Below are positions 8,184 through 16,557 of a stretch of 16,558 bases of DNA, piece after piece. Each line of letters opens with the position of its first letter. The first letter of the stretch is position 1. Source of the DNA: Leptospiraceae bacterium (lineage in GTDB: Bacteria > Spirochaetota > Leptospiria > Leptospirales > Leptospiraceae); NCBI GenBank assembly GCA_016711485.1, contig JADJSX010000004.1:1-16558 (forward strand), given 5' to 3'. Position numbers and translations under genes: made by a program. The notes beneath the pieces were generated by a model, which was not told where the DNA came from, searched no databases, and worked only from the letters and a program-made list of their open reading frames with translations.

Positions 8184-8219
8184 TACATTCGATGAAAGAC
8201 GAAAAGTAGAGTTATAAAA

Positions 8220-8774
8220 TTATTCCAATGTCACTTGAAACCGAATTGAAATTTCATCTTGAATCGAAATAAAAAGTAAAGACGGACGTTCTACTTTAAA
8301 CTTGGATAACGAAATAGGAAAATTGCCTTCAATAATTAAATCCTCCTTTTCACTTTTTTTCAGATTGCCTTGGATTTCTTTTGTATCACTAATTCCATTT
8401 AAAATAATTTTCGCATCAAAGGTATAACTTTGATTTTTTCGTTCCGTTTTTAGAATTTGAATTTGTATCAAATTCTCTTTTGGATAATTTAAAATCTCTA
8501 ACATATGAGAGTCACGATTATTATTTCCAGATTTTAAATTTTTAAAATCACAACTAATTGAAAATGGCTTTAATACTTCATACTCCCCAGATTTAAAATC
8601 TATTTCTAATCCTTCTATAATTGGAGTTGTGCATACACCAGTCACTTTTTTGAAAGAGTGTAGTACGGTATACTCTAATACAATTTTTTTTAAATGATTC
8701 ACTTTATCCGCTGGCTCTGAATTTACTGATGAATGAAAAGTAAAAATAATTATTAATAAAACAAGTCGTTTCAT
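8220..8774 (-). CDS. YceI-like periplasmic protein
   Basis: YceI-like proteins are secreted lipocalin-like barrels that bind isoprenoid or other lipophilic molecules. The 184-residue frame is intact. It starts MKRLVLLIIIFTFHSSVNSE, a signal peptide probably cut near residue 19. The mature part has the family's layout. YTVLHSFKKVTGVC comes early, then PFSISCDFKNLKSGNNNRDS with HMLEILNYPKENLIQIQI, the equivalent of the YceI H-L-x-x-x-x-Y-P segment. The alternating strands FDAKIILNGISDTKEIQGNL precede the closing barrel strands LLFISIQDEISIRFQVTLE. Its AGGAG site overlaps the stop codon of the upstream membrane gene, and the ATG is 9 bases after that stop, so the two are translationally linked. 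Similarity is to the fold layout; ligand unknown. Confidence 0.68.
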   Translation of the reverse strand: MKRLVLLIIIFTFHSSVNSEPADKVNHLKKIVLEYTVLHSFKKVTGVCTTPIIEGLEIDFKSGEYEVLKPFSISCDFKNLKSGNNNRDSHMLEILNYPKENLIQIQILKTERKNQSYTFDAKIILNGISDTKEIQGNLKKSEKEDLIIEGNFPISLSKFKVERPSLLFISIQDEISIRFQVTLE

Positions 8775-8783
8775 AAAATTCTC

Positions 8784-9363
8784 CTAAAAATAAAATGTTG
8801 CAATAGAAATCGTAAGAGCAGAAAAACCAAGCCAACCAATCTCTCTCATTCTATCAACATCTTGCGCAGTATGTAAATTAGCCCTATATAAGGAAGAGCC
8901 AACATTGCAGGCAAATGAATGAAAATCATAGACTTGTGAGTCCAGATAGTATTCCATCCTTCTTCAGGCGTATTATCAATCTTAGCCGGAGAAAAAAAAG
9001 AAAAAGCGGCAGTGGCTGTATAGAGTCCGAAAGTTAAATAACCCAATTGTCCGTGACTACTATGTTCTTTCTCCTCAAAATTTTTTACTACATAATAAAG
9101 AAATAATTTATCATTACTCGGTTCAACTGCATAATAAGCCAGAAGTTGATTCGGTAAATTATCTCTCAATTTATAGAATTTATATTTTTCTTTATATTCC
9201 TCTTCTCCTGCAATATTCGTGCCAGCCAACTCACCCAGGTAGCTAATCCCAACCCTTGGTGCCAATTCAAATATGTTCTACGAGTAGAGACTTCCTCTGC
9301 AAAAAGGCTGAGAAATGGAAATCCGCAAAACAATAAAATAATTGTCATTTTTTTCATAAACAT
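8784..9363 (-). CDS. Histidine-rich multi-TM membrane protein, cytochrome b561-like layout (two frameshifts)
   Basis: The ATG at 9363 has AAAGGAG at 5-6 bases and begins a signal sequence (MFMKKMTIILLFCGFPFLSL, cut after FA). The membrane part has about four helices, several carrying histidines. NWHQGLGLATWVSWLA is the first. After a frame break near 9235 come KEHSSHGQLGYLTFGLYTAT and TIWTHKSMIFIHLPAMLAL. After a second break near 8855 comes ANLHTAQDVDRMREIGWLGF, then ALTISIATFYF and TAG at 8784-8786. Repeated His near or in helices, with glycines after them, suggests a di-haem membrane electron-transfer protein of the b561 general type, but no diagnostic motif proves it. About 193 residues. 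It follows the alginate-export porin by 156 bases and is coupled to the YceI gene, a partner often encoded next to b561-type cytochromes. Confidence 0.55.
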
Positions 9364-9519
9364 GGTAACTCCTTTTACATTCTCTCATTTGAAAATAAAA
9401 AATTCCAATTCAATCAAATCTTCGAAACAAACTATTTTCGATAGCCCATTTCAAAATTTTAAATCAAAATAAACTTATTTCATTTTGAAAATGACTTTTA
9501 ATTCCTAATATTTAATTTT

Positions 9520-11536
9520 CTAAAAAGCAGCATTCAATTGCATAAAAAACATATGCGCATTTTGGGAAACGCCATTTTGCCCGAGCAACACCGGCACATT
9601 TGTTACAATCTGGTTTGTTTTCAGATCATAAGAATATGCCGCATTTTTTTGATTCTTAATGGAATTACCAGCAGTCAACACTCCACCTCCCACCCATAGG
9701 GAAACATAATCATTTATGTTGTACATCCAAGTAAAATCAATTTCACTATAAATTCTTCTTCCTGAATTGGCTAATGTTATTGTAGTTTGACCTTGCCGAT
9801 TAAACTCCGTACTCGAACCAGTATTAGCCGCACCACTAATAGCATACCAGGCATCCTGCGTTTTTGCCTTATCATTTACAAAGTAAGAAAAGTAAAATGA
9901 CCCAAAACTTTCTGTTTTATAAGAGATATTTAAAGTTTTGCTGATTAAATTTTTCTGACCTAAATTTTCAGAAAGACCGGAAACATTGTTCCAATAGGGA
10001 ATTGAGCTAAACCTTGGATTTGGCAATGTTTGAAAAGTTGACTGACTTCCATCTGTTCGATTACTATCTCCAGAGGCATACCAGAATTGTGCGCCAATCC
10101 TTAGTCGTTCGAAAAAAGTATAACCTGTTTGAAATACATAAAAGTTTCCGGTGTATTTCTGATTTTGCGTCAGTAAATTATAATTTGAATTAGTGGTACC
10201 AATCGTTTGATCGATTGTGCTATTGAGTGCTGAATTGAGAGTTGGATTTTTATTCACTTTCGCTCCGGTAGCCCCTGATTGCCAAGCCGCTTCAAAAGTC
10301 CAATCCCAGCCCGACCAAGGACTATTAGCCGCTACATTATTTCCAACTGTCCTATTTGTAATACGAAATCCAGTAGTCCAAAGATCATTTTTCTGTTTTG
10401 ACCAAGGATTATTATATAAATCTGAATCTGCTGTAGCAGGAATGGTCATCGGCGGATTCGTAAGTGTAACCCCAGCATACGAAGGTGTTTTTTGAGTTAG
10501 AATTCCTAAAAGAGTAGGCATCGATCAAAAACCAGTCTTTATACTTAAACGTATCGTAAGTTCCAACTAAGTATTGAGTAGGTAAACCAGGATTGGTTAC
10601 TGACGATTTGCCTGTAACTGGATCTGTATAGGAAGTAGGCGCACTAGCACTCAAAACTCCGTTAGTCCCTGATTGATTTGTTGCCAATTTATATCCGAAA
10701 AAATGCAGATTCAAATTATCTTTATCAATCATAAAGCGAGCCCCATCAAATGAAAGTCCATTGATTGTCCAATTTGCACTACCGATTATCCTTTGATCTC
10801 CGTATGCGGCGATTTGCCTACCTAATTGTAACTTTGCATCAAAAGGCAATTTTTTTAACATAAACCATGCTTCTCGCACAGTTGTTTGCGAAGGAATTGT
10901 TGCCCCTTGCGGAGTAACAGTATTACCCACAGCTGCAAACGTTGGAGCACGACTATCACCAGAAGATGCAACCGTTGAACCTCCTAATACCCGTGCGTCC
11001 TGAAAAGTAACTTTCATTGTAAAATAAGGACTAGGGTCTATCAAAAAGAAAATTTGAGAAGTTTGTAAAAACCTAGATACGTAACTTTTATTTTGTTTAT
11101 CAAATCCGAGGTTGTATCGGTCTTCATACCTTGGTCTAATGTAAGCCCCAATTCGAATCCAATCATTCAACCAAGGTTTTTGGTCTATGTTGAATTTTTT
11201 TCCATGGGGTGGGTCTAAAAAAATAGACCGATTGTATTCTGCAGTCAAACCATTTTTCTTTAAGGGAGAAACATAACTTTCTTCCGAATTTTCTTTGTCG
11301 GAAGTTTTTACCTTTTCTTCTCCTTTCATACCATAGATTTTTTTTAATTCTTCTAGTTCTTTTTGCTGCTGTTTTAAGTTAGTTTCTATCTGAAGGATTT
11401 TATCTTTATCCGCAATTAGAGGTTTACTTTCGATTTCCTCGTTAGGTTTTTCCTTGGTATCTTTGACTTGTGTTTGGGCAAATATTGGTAATGCACAAAT
11501 CATAATGAATAGTAATATTTTCGTTAAATGATTCAT
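9520..11536 (-). CDS. Alginate-export-type outer-membrane porin (one frameshift)
   Basis: Members of the alginate_export family (AlgE-like) are 18-strand outer-membrane barrels; outside Pseudomonas they are mostly general or unknown-substrate porins. The ATG at 11536 (MNHLTKILLFIMICALPIFA, signal cut after FAQ) has AGGAG at 7-8 bases. A coiled coil follows (KDKILQIETNLKQQQKELEE, residues about 44-66). The barrel then begins with WIRIGAYIRPRYEDRYNLGF, VTFQDARVLGG, TVREAWFMLKK and LQLGRQIAAYGDQRIIG with NGLSFDGARF, the family's strand pattern and GRQ/GDxR-like elements. A frame break near 10515 joins WFLIDAYSF to the second half, which continues barrel strands to SQNAHMFFMQLNAAF, with the final F expected by the barrel-assembly machinery. 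Total about 670 residues. It heads an operon with the His-rich membrane protein and YceI. Confidence 0.75.
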
Positions 11537-11559
11537 TTAATTTCTCCTATAATCTAAAT

Positions 11560-11600
11560 AATTTCATAATTTTTCTTTTTTGTGTAACATCAGTTATTAA
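11560..11600. repeat. Solitary right-end fragment of the MITE-like repeat
   Basis: TTTCATAATTTTTC followed by TGTGTAACATCAGTTATTAA (11581-11600) matches the right end of the repeat at 12360-12394. No matching left end is seen, so this is a fragment. It lies in the leader of the alginate-export porin gene, between likely promoter positions and the start codon at 11536. Confidence 0.5.
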
Positions 11601-11630
11601 ATAAAATTAGAGTAAAATAATTGGTATTAC

Positions 11631-11808
11631 TTAACTCACCTTAAGCAAGGTGAACCAAACGTTCAAATGAAGTTTGCGCCTAGCGGCGGGCTTGCTGCCG
11701 CAGGCTATTGATTTCGCTATCGCTATTGATTCATTAGCATTTCCTAATATTTCCAAAATTATCTCTGATTCCTTAAATTATCCTTTTTGCGTAAAGTGAG
11801 TAGCTTAA
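11631..11808. repeat. MITE-like repeat, copy A (about 178 bp)
   Basis: The left end TTAACTCACCTTAAGCAAGG (11631-11650) and the right end, reverse-complemented, TTAAGCTACTCACTTTACGC share ACTCACYTTAMGCAA as inverted ends. Inside the left end, TCACCTT and AAGGTGA form a hairpin (11636-11653). A second hairpin pairs CCTAGCGGC (11679-11687) with GCCGCAGG (11697-11704), with a bulged A. No protein is encoded. It starts about 95 bases upstream of the alginate-export porin start. Confidence 0.68.
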
Positions 11809-11831
11809 TATACTAATATAAAATCTATTTT

Positions 11832-12173
11832 TTAAACAAAATTCGGTGGTGGTAAGTTTAATAAATGATTTTGGATTCGAGTTCGAGTGAGGATGTTATT
11901 TTCACAGGATAGAATGAGAATATTTTTATAATTACTTATTGATAAAATAAAATTAGATTTTTCATATAAAAATAATTCGTTATCCGCTACTTCCGTTTCT
12001 TCAAAAAAAATTTGTGCGTCTCTAGAAATGTAAACAGGAATAGATATTCCCTGTTTAAAAAAAATAGATTGTTGAGCATAAGAATGAATTTCGAAATCCA
12101 ATCCTAAAGAAATACAAATTAATGCAAATATTGCGATAAGTCTATTATTTCTGTATAATGATAAAATCTGCAT
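11832..12173 (-). CDS. Small secreted protein, not recognised
   Basis: This intact 113-residue frame starts at 12173, with TAGGA about 9 bases upstream. The N-terminal part (NNRLIAIFALICISLGLDFE) is a signal peptide or membrane anchor, with possible cleavage after SYAQ. The mature part of about 80 residues reads QQSIFFKQGISIPVYISRDA, then acidic FFEETEVADNELFLYEKSN, a hydrophobic NILILSCENN, and ends LLNLPPPNFV. There is one cysteine in the mature part. No family was recognised. It stands alone between repeat copy A, 23 bases beyond its stop, and repeat copy B, about 113 bases upstream of its start, with no operon partner. It is one of the few frames here free of breaks. It could be a cargo gene carried with the repeats, but nothing in the protein shows that. 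Confidence 0.55.
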   Translation of the reverse strand: MQILSLYRNNRLIAIFALICISLGLDFEIHSYAQQSIFFKQGISIPVYISRDAQIFFEETEVADNELFLYEKSNFILSISNYKNILILSCENNILTRTRIQNHLLNLPPPNFV

Positions 12174-12286
12174 TTGTATTTCCTAGATTTGACTGTTTCG
12201 TGTCCACTTGAAATGTCTATTCTAAAAATTATATATTTCCAAAAAATAATGGTAGATATTCACACAAAATATTTTCGAATTATTAG

Positions 12287-12394
12287 TTTAACAACTGACC
12301 TTACGCTATCGCTATTAATTCATTAGATTCTTCTAATATTGAGAATTTCACTTTAAATTCCATAATTTCCTTTGTTGCGTAACGTCAGTTAATA
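12287..12394. repeat. MITE-like repeat, copy B (short, about 108 bp)
   Basis: The left end carries AACTGACCTTACGC (12293-12306), and the right end TTGCGTAACGTCAGTTAATAA reverse-complements to AACTGACGTTACGCAA, 13 of 14 matching. Compared with A and C, the central G/C-rich hairpin portion is absent and the left end goes directly to CTATCGCTATTAATTCATTAG. It therefore looks like an internally deleted copy. Confidence 0.62.
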
Positions 12395-12559
12395 ACTCAC
12401 CTTACGCAAGGTGAGTCCAGCTTCCACTTGAGGTTTGCACCTAGCGGTGGGCTTGCTGCCGCAGGCTATTGAATTTATTAATTCATTAGCATTCTCTAAT
12501 ATTCTCAAAATCATCTTTGGCTCCGTAAATTATCAATTTTGCGTAATGTCAGTTAATAA
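12391..12559. repeat. MITE-like repeat, copy C (about 169 bp), abutting copy B
   Basis: The left end AATAACTCACCTTACGCAAG leads into a perfect 8-bp hairpin CTCACCTT-ACGC-AAGGTGAG (12396-12415). The right end is TTTTGCGTAATGTCAGTTAA. The interior matches copy A closely, including the stretch GGGCTTGCTGCCGCAGGCTA. The second hairpin keeps its pairing through a G-U wobble where A has G-C. It shares a few bases with the right end of copy B, so the two look nested or tandem. Confidence 0.66.
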
Positions 12560-12663
12560 TAGAATTTTCGAATGCACTCTATTAAGAAAGAATAAACGTT
12601 AAGTATTTTATGGAGACAATGACGAAATATTAAAGAAATTAAGTGGGATATGTCTTGGGATAT

Positions 12664-12719
12664 TTTTAATTAACTGATGTTACGTAAGTAAGAGAATTAT
12701 AGGAATAATAATTTATGGA
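12664..12719. repeat. Solitary repeat end, inverted relative to copies A-C
   Basis: TTAATTAACTGATGTTACGT (12667-12686) followed by GAATTATAGGAATAATAATT resembles the reverse complement of the right end of copy B (TTAACTGACGTTACGCAA, then AAAGGAAATTATGGAA). It lies just before the small reading frame at 12729. The rest of 12560-12728 shows no convincing gene, only a short frame reading KEIKWDMSWDIFN before a stop. Confidence 0.45.
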
Positions 12720-12728
12720 ATACTATTT

Positions 12729-12961
12729 ATGACAACCTGGATAGAATTTGAAAATAGAAAAATTGAAGTAGTCGAATTAGAAAGAGAACATTATAATTTT
12801 ATATTATACAAGGATATAAATTCCGAAGACCATTATCTTTTTATTCTACTAAATCATTCTTCGGCTTATTATCTAAAAATGCAAAAATAGCCGCTAATGA
12901 TATTTTTAATTATCAACAAAAGAAAATTAACATAAAAACTTTAGTAGATACTTATAGATAA
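12729..12961 (+). CDS. Small hypothetical protein, probably one frameshift
   Basis: From the ATG at 12729 the frame reads MTTWIEFENRKIEVVELERE and continues HYNFILYKDINSEDHYLFIL before a stop at 12890 (53 residues). Shifting frame near 12870 extends it with SKNAKIAANDIFNYQQKKIN and IKTLVDTYR to TAA at 12959-12961, about 77 residues in all. The combined composition (acidic first half, lysine-rich second half) is protein-like. There is no signal peptide. A weak AGG-type site precedes the ATG by a long gap. No family was recognised. It sits between the repeat cluster and the MBL gene on the same strand as the latter. Confidence 0.4.
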
Positions 12962-13054
12962 AATATATTTTTACGGAGAGAAACTGAATAAAAAAAATTA
13001 ACACAAATATTCGAATCGCCATACATATACGTTTTCACAGTCCTTAGAATTTTT

Positions 13055-13083
13055 TTGACAAAAAAATAAATTTTGTTTAGTAA
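13055..13083 (+). promoter_or_regulatory. Candidate promoter of the MBL-fold gene
   Basis: A perfect TTGACA (13055-13060) is followed after 17 bases by TAGTAA (13078-13083), only a 3/6 match to the -10 box. It lies 43 bases before the MBL start codon. The GAGG ribosome binding site is at 13118-13121, 5 bases from the ATG. The -35 box is good and the -10 weak, so an activator may be needed or the true -10 may lie elsewhere. Confidence 0.35.
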
Positions 13084-13126
13084 AAAAATAGTTTTTTTTA
13101 AGTGTTATATATACAGTGAGGTATTT

Positions 13127-14220
13127 ATGAAAGTTACAGTATTAGGAACCCATTCCGCATTTTCAACAGGAACATTTAAAGAAAGTGTGGAAATCAAACA
13201 TATACAAGACCTAATTGAGAAATCAAACTCAAATAAAAAAAAACTTTAGAAATTTCTGAGTTAGAAAAAATACTTAGCCAACATAAAGAAAGGGTTTACC
13301 TACCTCGATTTCAAAGTAATTTTCTTTTAGAATTTAAAACAAAAGGAAAAATTAAAGACCATCTCTATAGATTAGTCATAGATTTCGGAAGCGATATACG
13401 CCATTCACTAGCAAATATTGGACTCAAAATGGGGGATATTGATGGTTACTATTGTTCTCATCCTCATGCAGACCATATAGGAGGTGTTGAGGGAATTGCC
13501 CTTTCTACTATTTTTAATCCCTATTGGAATCCCCAAAAAAACAGAATGGCTTCGTAAACCACAAGCAGACCCGACAGATAAATCTCTAGAAAATATTTTA
13601 GATAGACTATTCAAAAAAGAGTCTCTGCCTAATGACTGTAAGCCTGATTTATGGGGACATCGAGAAGTATTGGAAAATTTATGGGAGCCGCAAGACCTGG
13701 ATTAGACACTTTACAAGGTGTGAAACGAGTAGCTGTCGATACTTATTTTAACCCAATTCCAATGGTGAAGGATATTGAATATGAAATTGCCGACGGAAAA
13801 AGAGTTTGGAGATTTTATACAATCGAATCCACTCACGTAATCGGGGGTACTTCTCATATGCCGTCCTACGGACTAATCTTTGAATGCTCTGATGGACAAA
13901 AGATTTATTTTCCGACTGACACATTACTCATGATGCCCCCAACAATGAGAGCATTTTATGTGTCGTCTGACGTTATTTACCAAGACTGTGAAACTGGACC
14001 TCGAAGCGGAGTTCATTCACATATTGATGATATTCGTAAATGTGAAGCTGAAGTCAAAAAAAAATGTTACTTGTATCATTATACAGAAGATCCAGTTGTT
14101 CACCCTGATGAATTCAAAGGAATACTTCGAATTGGTGACATACATGAATACTGGAGTTCTATATGCCAAAACTCTGTTATCTGGTGGTATATGGGAATGC
14201 TAATTTTATTACTTGATTAA
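13127..14220 (+). CDS. MBL-fold metallo-hydrolase (three frame breaks)
   Basis: Metallo-beta-lactamase-fold hydrolases bind two metals and cleave nucleotides, RNA, phosphodiesters or thioesters. The ATG at 13127 (GAGG 5 bases upstream) gives MKVTVLGTHSAFSTGT, a usual MBL first strand. After a break near 13240 the frame reads YLPRFQSNFLLEF, RLVIDFGSDIRHSLANIGL and YYCSHPHADHIGG, with the metal motif HxHxDH at 13459-13476. Breaks near 13525 and 13690 frame a segment of about 50 residues, IPKKTEWLRKPQADPTDKSL to LENLW. The last frame supplies STHVIGGTSHMPSYGLIFEC, IYFPTDTLLMM, VIYQDCETGPRSGVHSHIDD and CYLYHYTED, which hold the later metal His and Asp residues. About 365 residues. It resembles the RNase Z or cyclic-nucleotide phosphodiesterase branch, but the substrate cannot be assigned. 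The kinase gene follows on the same strand. Confidence 0.72.
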
Positions 14221-14293
14221 TTCAATTCAAAAACAAGTCTGTCAAGTGCATCTATGCAAACAGAAAAACTGATGAAAAAATTGCCTTATTTTT

Positions 14294-16455
14294 TTGAAAA
14301 TTAGCACTGTAGGCGATAAATCTTCAGATACACCCAAAGAAAAATTAAAACACAAATTTCTAATTTGGATGTCAATTTTTATGAGTTTTGGTGGACTCAT
14401 TTGGGGAACGCTTGCTCTGCGTTATGATCTAATGTTTCCGTCAATTATTCCGATTGGTTACACAATATTATCCTTTCTAAATTTATTTTTATTTAGTTTA
14501 TATAAAAATTTCTATATCACTAGGCTATTTCAACTATCGATTAGTTTTCTACTTCCGTTTTTCTTCCAATGGAGTTTAGGTGGGTTTATATCGAGTGGCT
14601 CCGTAATGCTTTGGGCAACATTAGCAATTATTGGATCGCTCACTTTTGGCGATAAAAAATCGAGTATTCAATGGTTAAGTTTTTACATTATAATGGCAAT
14701 TATTTCAGGAATTTTTGATAATTCCTTTCGAGAACACAGGATTATCTTACCTGAGAATATTACATTATTTTTCCTTGTAATCAATATAACTCTAGTATCA
14801 GCCATTGTTTTTGGACTAACTATTTACTTACAATATCAACAAGAATTAGCAACTCATCAATTAGAAGACACCGAATTATTTTTCAGGGAAGTAATGGGAA
14901 ATACAGACGAAGGTATAATGGTTTTTAAATCCTTGAGATTAGATGGCAAGATTATAGACTTTGAATGGGTATATACAAATAAATCAGGAGAGGTTTTTCT
15001 TAACAAATCTCAGAATGAAATAATCGGTAAAAAATTATTGGAGGAAATGCCTATTAACCGTGGTGTTGGACTTTTCGATAAATATACCAATATTGTAGAG
15101 TCAGGTGTACCACAAAAATTCGATCAAAACTTTTTAATTGGAACAAATAACATTTGGTTACGTATCTCAGCAGTAAAATACAATGATGGATTCATAGTCA
15201 CATTCGCTGATATTTCCGATCGAAAACGCGCAGAACAACAATTAATTAGCGCTAGCGAACAAGCAGAAGCGGGTAATCGTGCGAAGTCCGAATTTTTAGC
15301 GAGTATGAGTCATGAAATCAGAACTCCACTCAATGGGATTATAGGATTTACAGACTTACTTATAAAACAAAATTAGACGATTCCCAAAAGCAATATATGG
15401 GAATTGTATACCAATCTGCAAATTCACTTTTAGATTTACTAAATGACATTCTTGACTTTTCTAAAATTGAAGCTGGGAAATTAGAATTACATATCGAAAA
15501 ATAGATTTATTTGAGTTGGTAACGCAGTGTTCAGATATTATTAGATTCAAAGCTGAAAAAAAAAAAAATAAAAATAATTCTTACTATACCTTCAAATATA
15601 CCTCATTTTATTTACTCCGATCCAATCCGTTTACGGCAAATACTCGTTAACCTTTTTAGGAAATGCGATTAAATTTACAATGGAAGGAGAAATTGAAATT
15701 AATGTTGATTTACTAGATCCTGTTTCGACAAATAAAAGGAAACAAATTATATTTTCAGTCCGAGATACTGGAATAGGTGTATCAAAAGAAAATCAGAAAA
15801 AAATATTCGATGCGTTTGCACAAGAAGATAAATCCACAAGTCGCAAATATGGGGGAACAGGGCTCGGTTTGGCTATCTCTAATAAACTATTAGCGCTAAT
15901 GAACTCCAAATTAGAATTAGAGAGCGAAGTTAAAAAAGGAAGTAAATTTTATTTTGTAATTGATACTGAAACGGAAAACGAAGAACAAATCGATTCCGTT
16001 CAATCTTTTCAGAAAAAAAATGACTCTAACTTAAATCAAGAAAATATAAAATTAAATTTAGACAATACCGCGATAAACGAAAATATTAAAATATTAGTTG
16101 TAGAGGATAATGAGGCTAATATGTATTTAATCCAAAGTATTTTGACTCAGATAGTTCCTTCAGCAATAATCATTCGAGCGACAAATGGTAAACAAGCTGT
16201 TGAAAAGTTCTTAATTGATAAACCAAATATCATATTTATGGATATTCAGATGCCAGAAATGGATGGGAATGAAGCAACTATCGAAATTCGTAAACTCGAA
16301 AAAAATTCTCGTATTCCAATCATTGCACTAACGGCAAATACTCAAAAGAAGAAATTGAAACTTGTTTCAAATCAGGAGTTGATGATTATGCGAGTAAACC
16401 TATTATAAAAGATAGATTCAGAAAAATATTTGATAAATGGCTAAATCTGAATTGA
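14294..16455 (+). CDS. Membrane-bound PAS hybrid sensor histidine kinase (about five frame breaks)
   Basis: Six hydrophobic helices (residues about 22-45, 46-70, 77-93, 98-118, 125-142, 155-180) form an N-terminal membrane sensor containing MSFGGLIWGTLALRYDL. A PAS domain follows (about 190-310, ending VTFADISDRKRAEQQL), then a short coiled coil and the HisKA domain FLASMSHEIRTPLNG with the phosphorylated His at residue 340 (bases 15311-15313). The ATPase domain shows LGNAIKFT-like N-box bases near 15660, RDTGIGVS and GGTGLGLAIS. The receiver domain shows ILVVEDNEANMYLI and the phospho-Asp in IIFMDIQMPEMDG (16241-16243), and ends SGVDDYASKPIIKDRF to TGA at 16453-16455. Breaks lie near 15372, 15500, 15570, 15655 and 16340. 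The TTG start has no ribosome site; ATGs at 14254 or 14272 plus a shift are likely alternatives. About 720 residues. Confidence 0.83.
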
Positions 16456-16557
16456 TTCAAGTGCAATTTTATTTTCTTTGGTGTAAACATATTTATTACA
16501 CCATTTCTCAAAAAGAATTGCGTCTAAACAATTCAAATAAGTAGAATCAGTATATAC
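16441..16557 (-). CDS. C-terminal end of an unrecognised protein, cut by the window edge
   Basis: On the minus strand an open frame enters from the right edge and reads VYTDSTYLNCLDAILFEKWC, NKYVYTKENKIALESIQI and TAG at 16441-16443. It is open for 38 codons in AT-rich DNA and protein-like, but too short for family assignment. Its stop overlaps the end of the kinase gene by 15 bases, so the two are convergent. Confidence 0.4.
   Translation of the reverse strand, partial: VYTDSTYLNCLDAILFEKWCNKYVYTKENKIALESIQI

Noticed and set aside
10217..10495. 92-codon plus-strand frame
   Set aside because: Antisense to the alginate-export-type porin; no supporting signals.
13408..13614. 68-codon minus-strand frame
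   Set aside because: Antisense to the MBL metal-binding motif region.
13958..14203. 81-codon plus-strand frame
   Set aside because: It overlaps the MBL C-terminal frame in another phase; the MBL frame holds the conserved His and Asp motifs.
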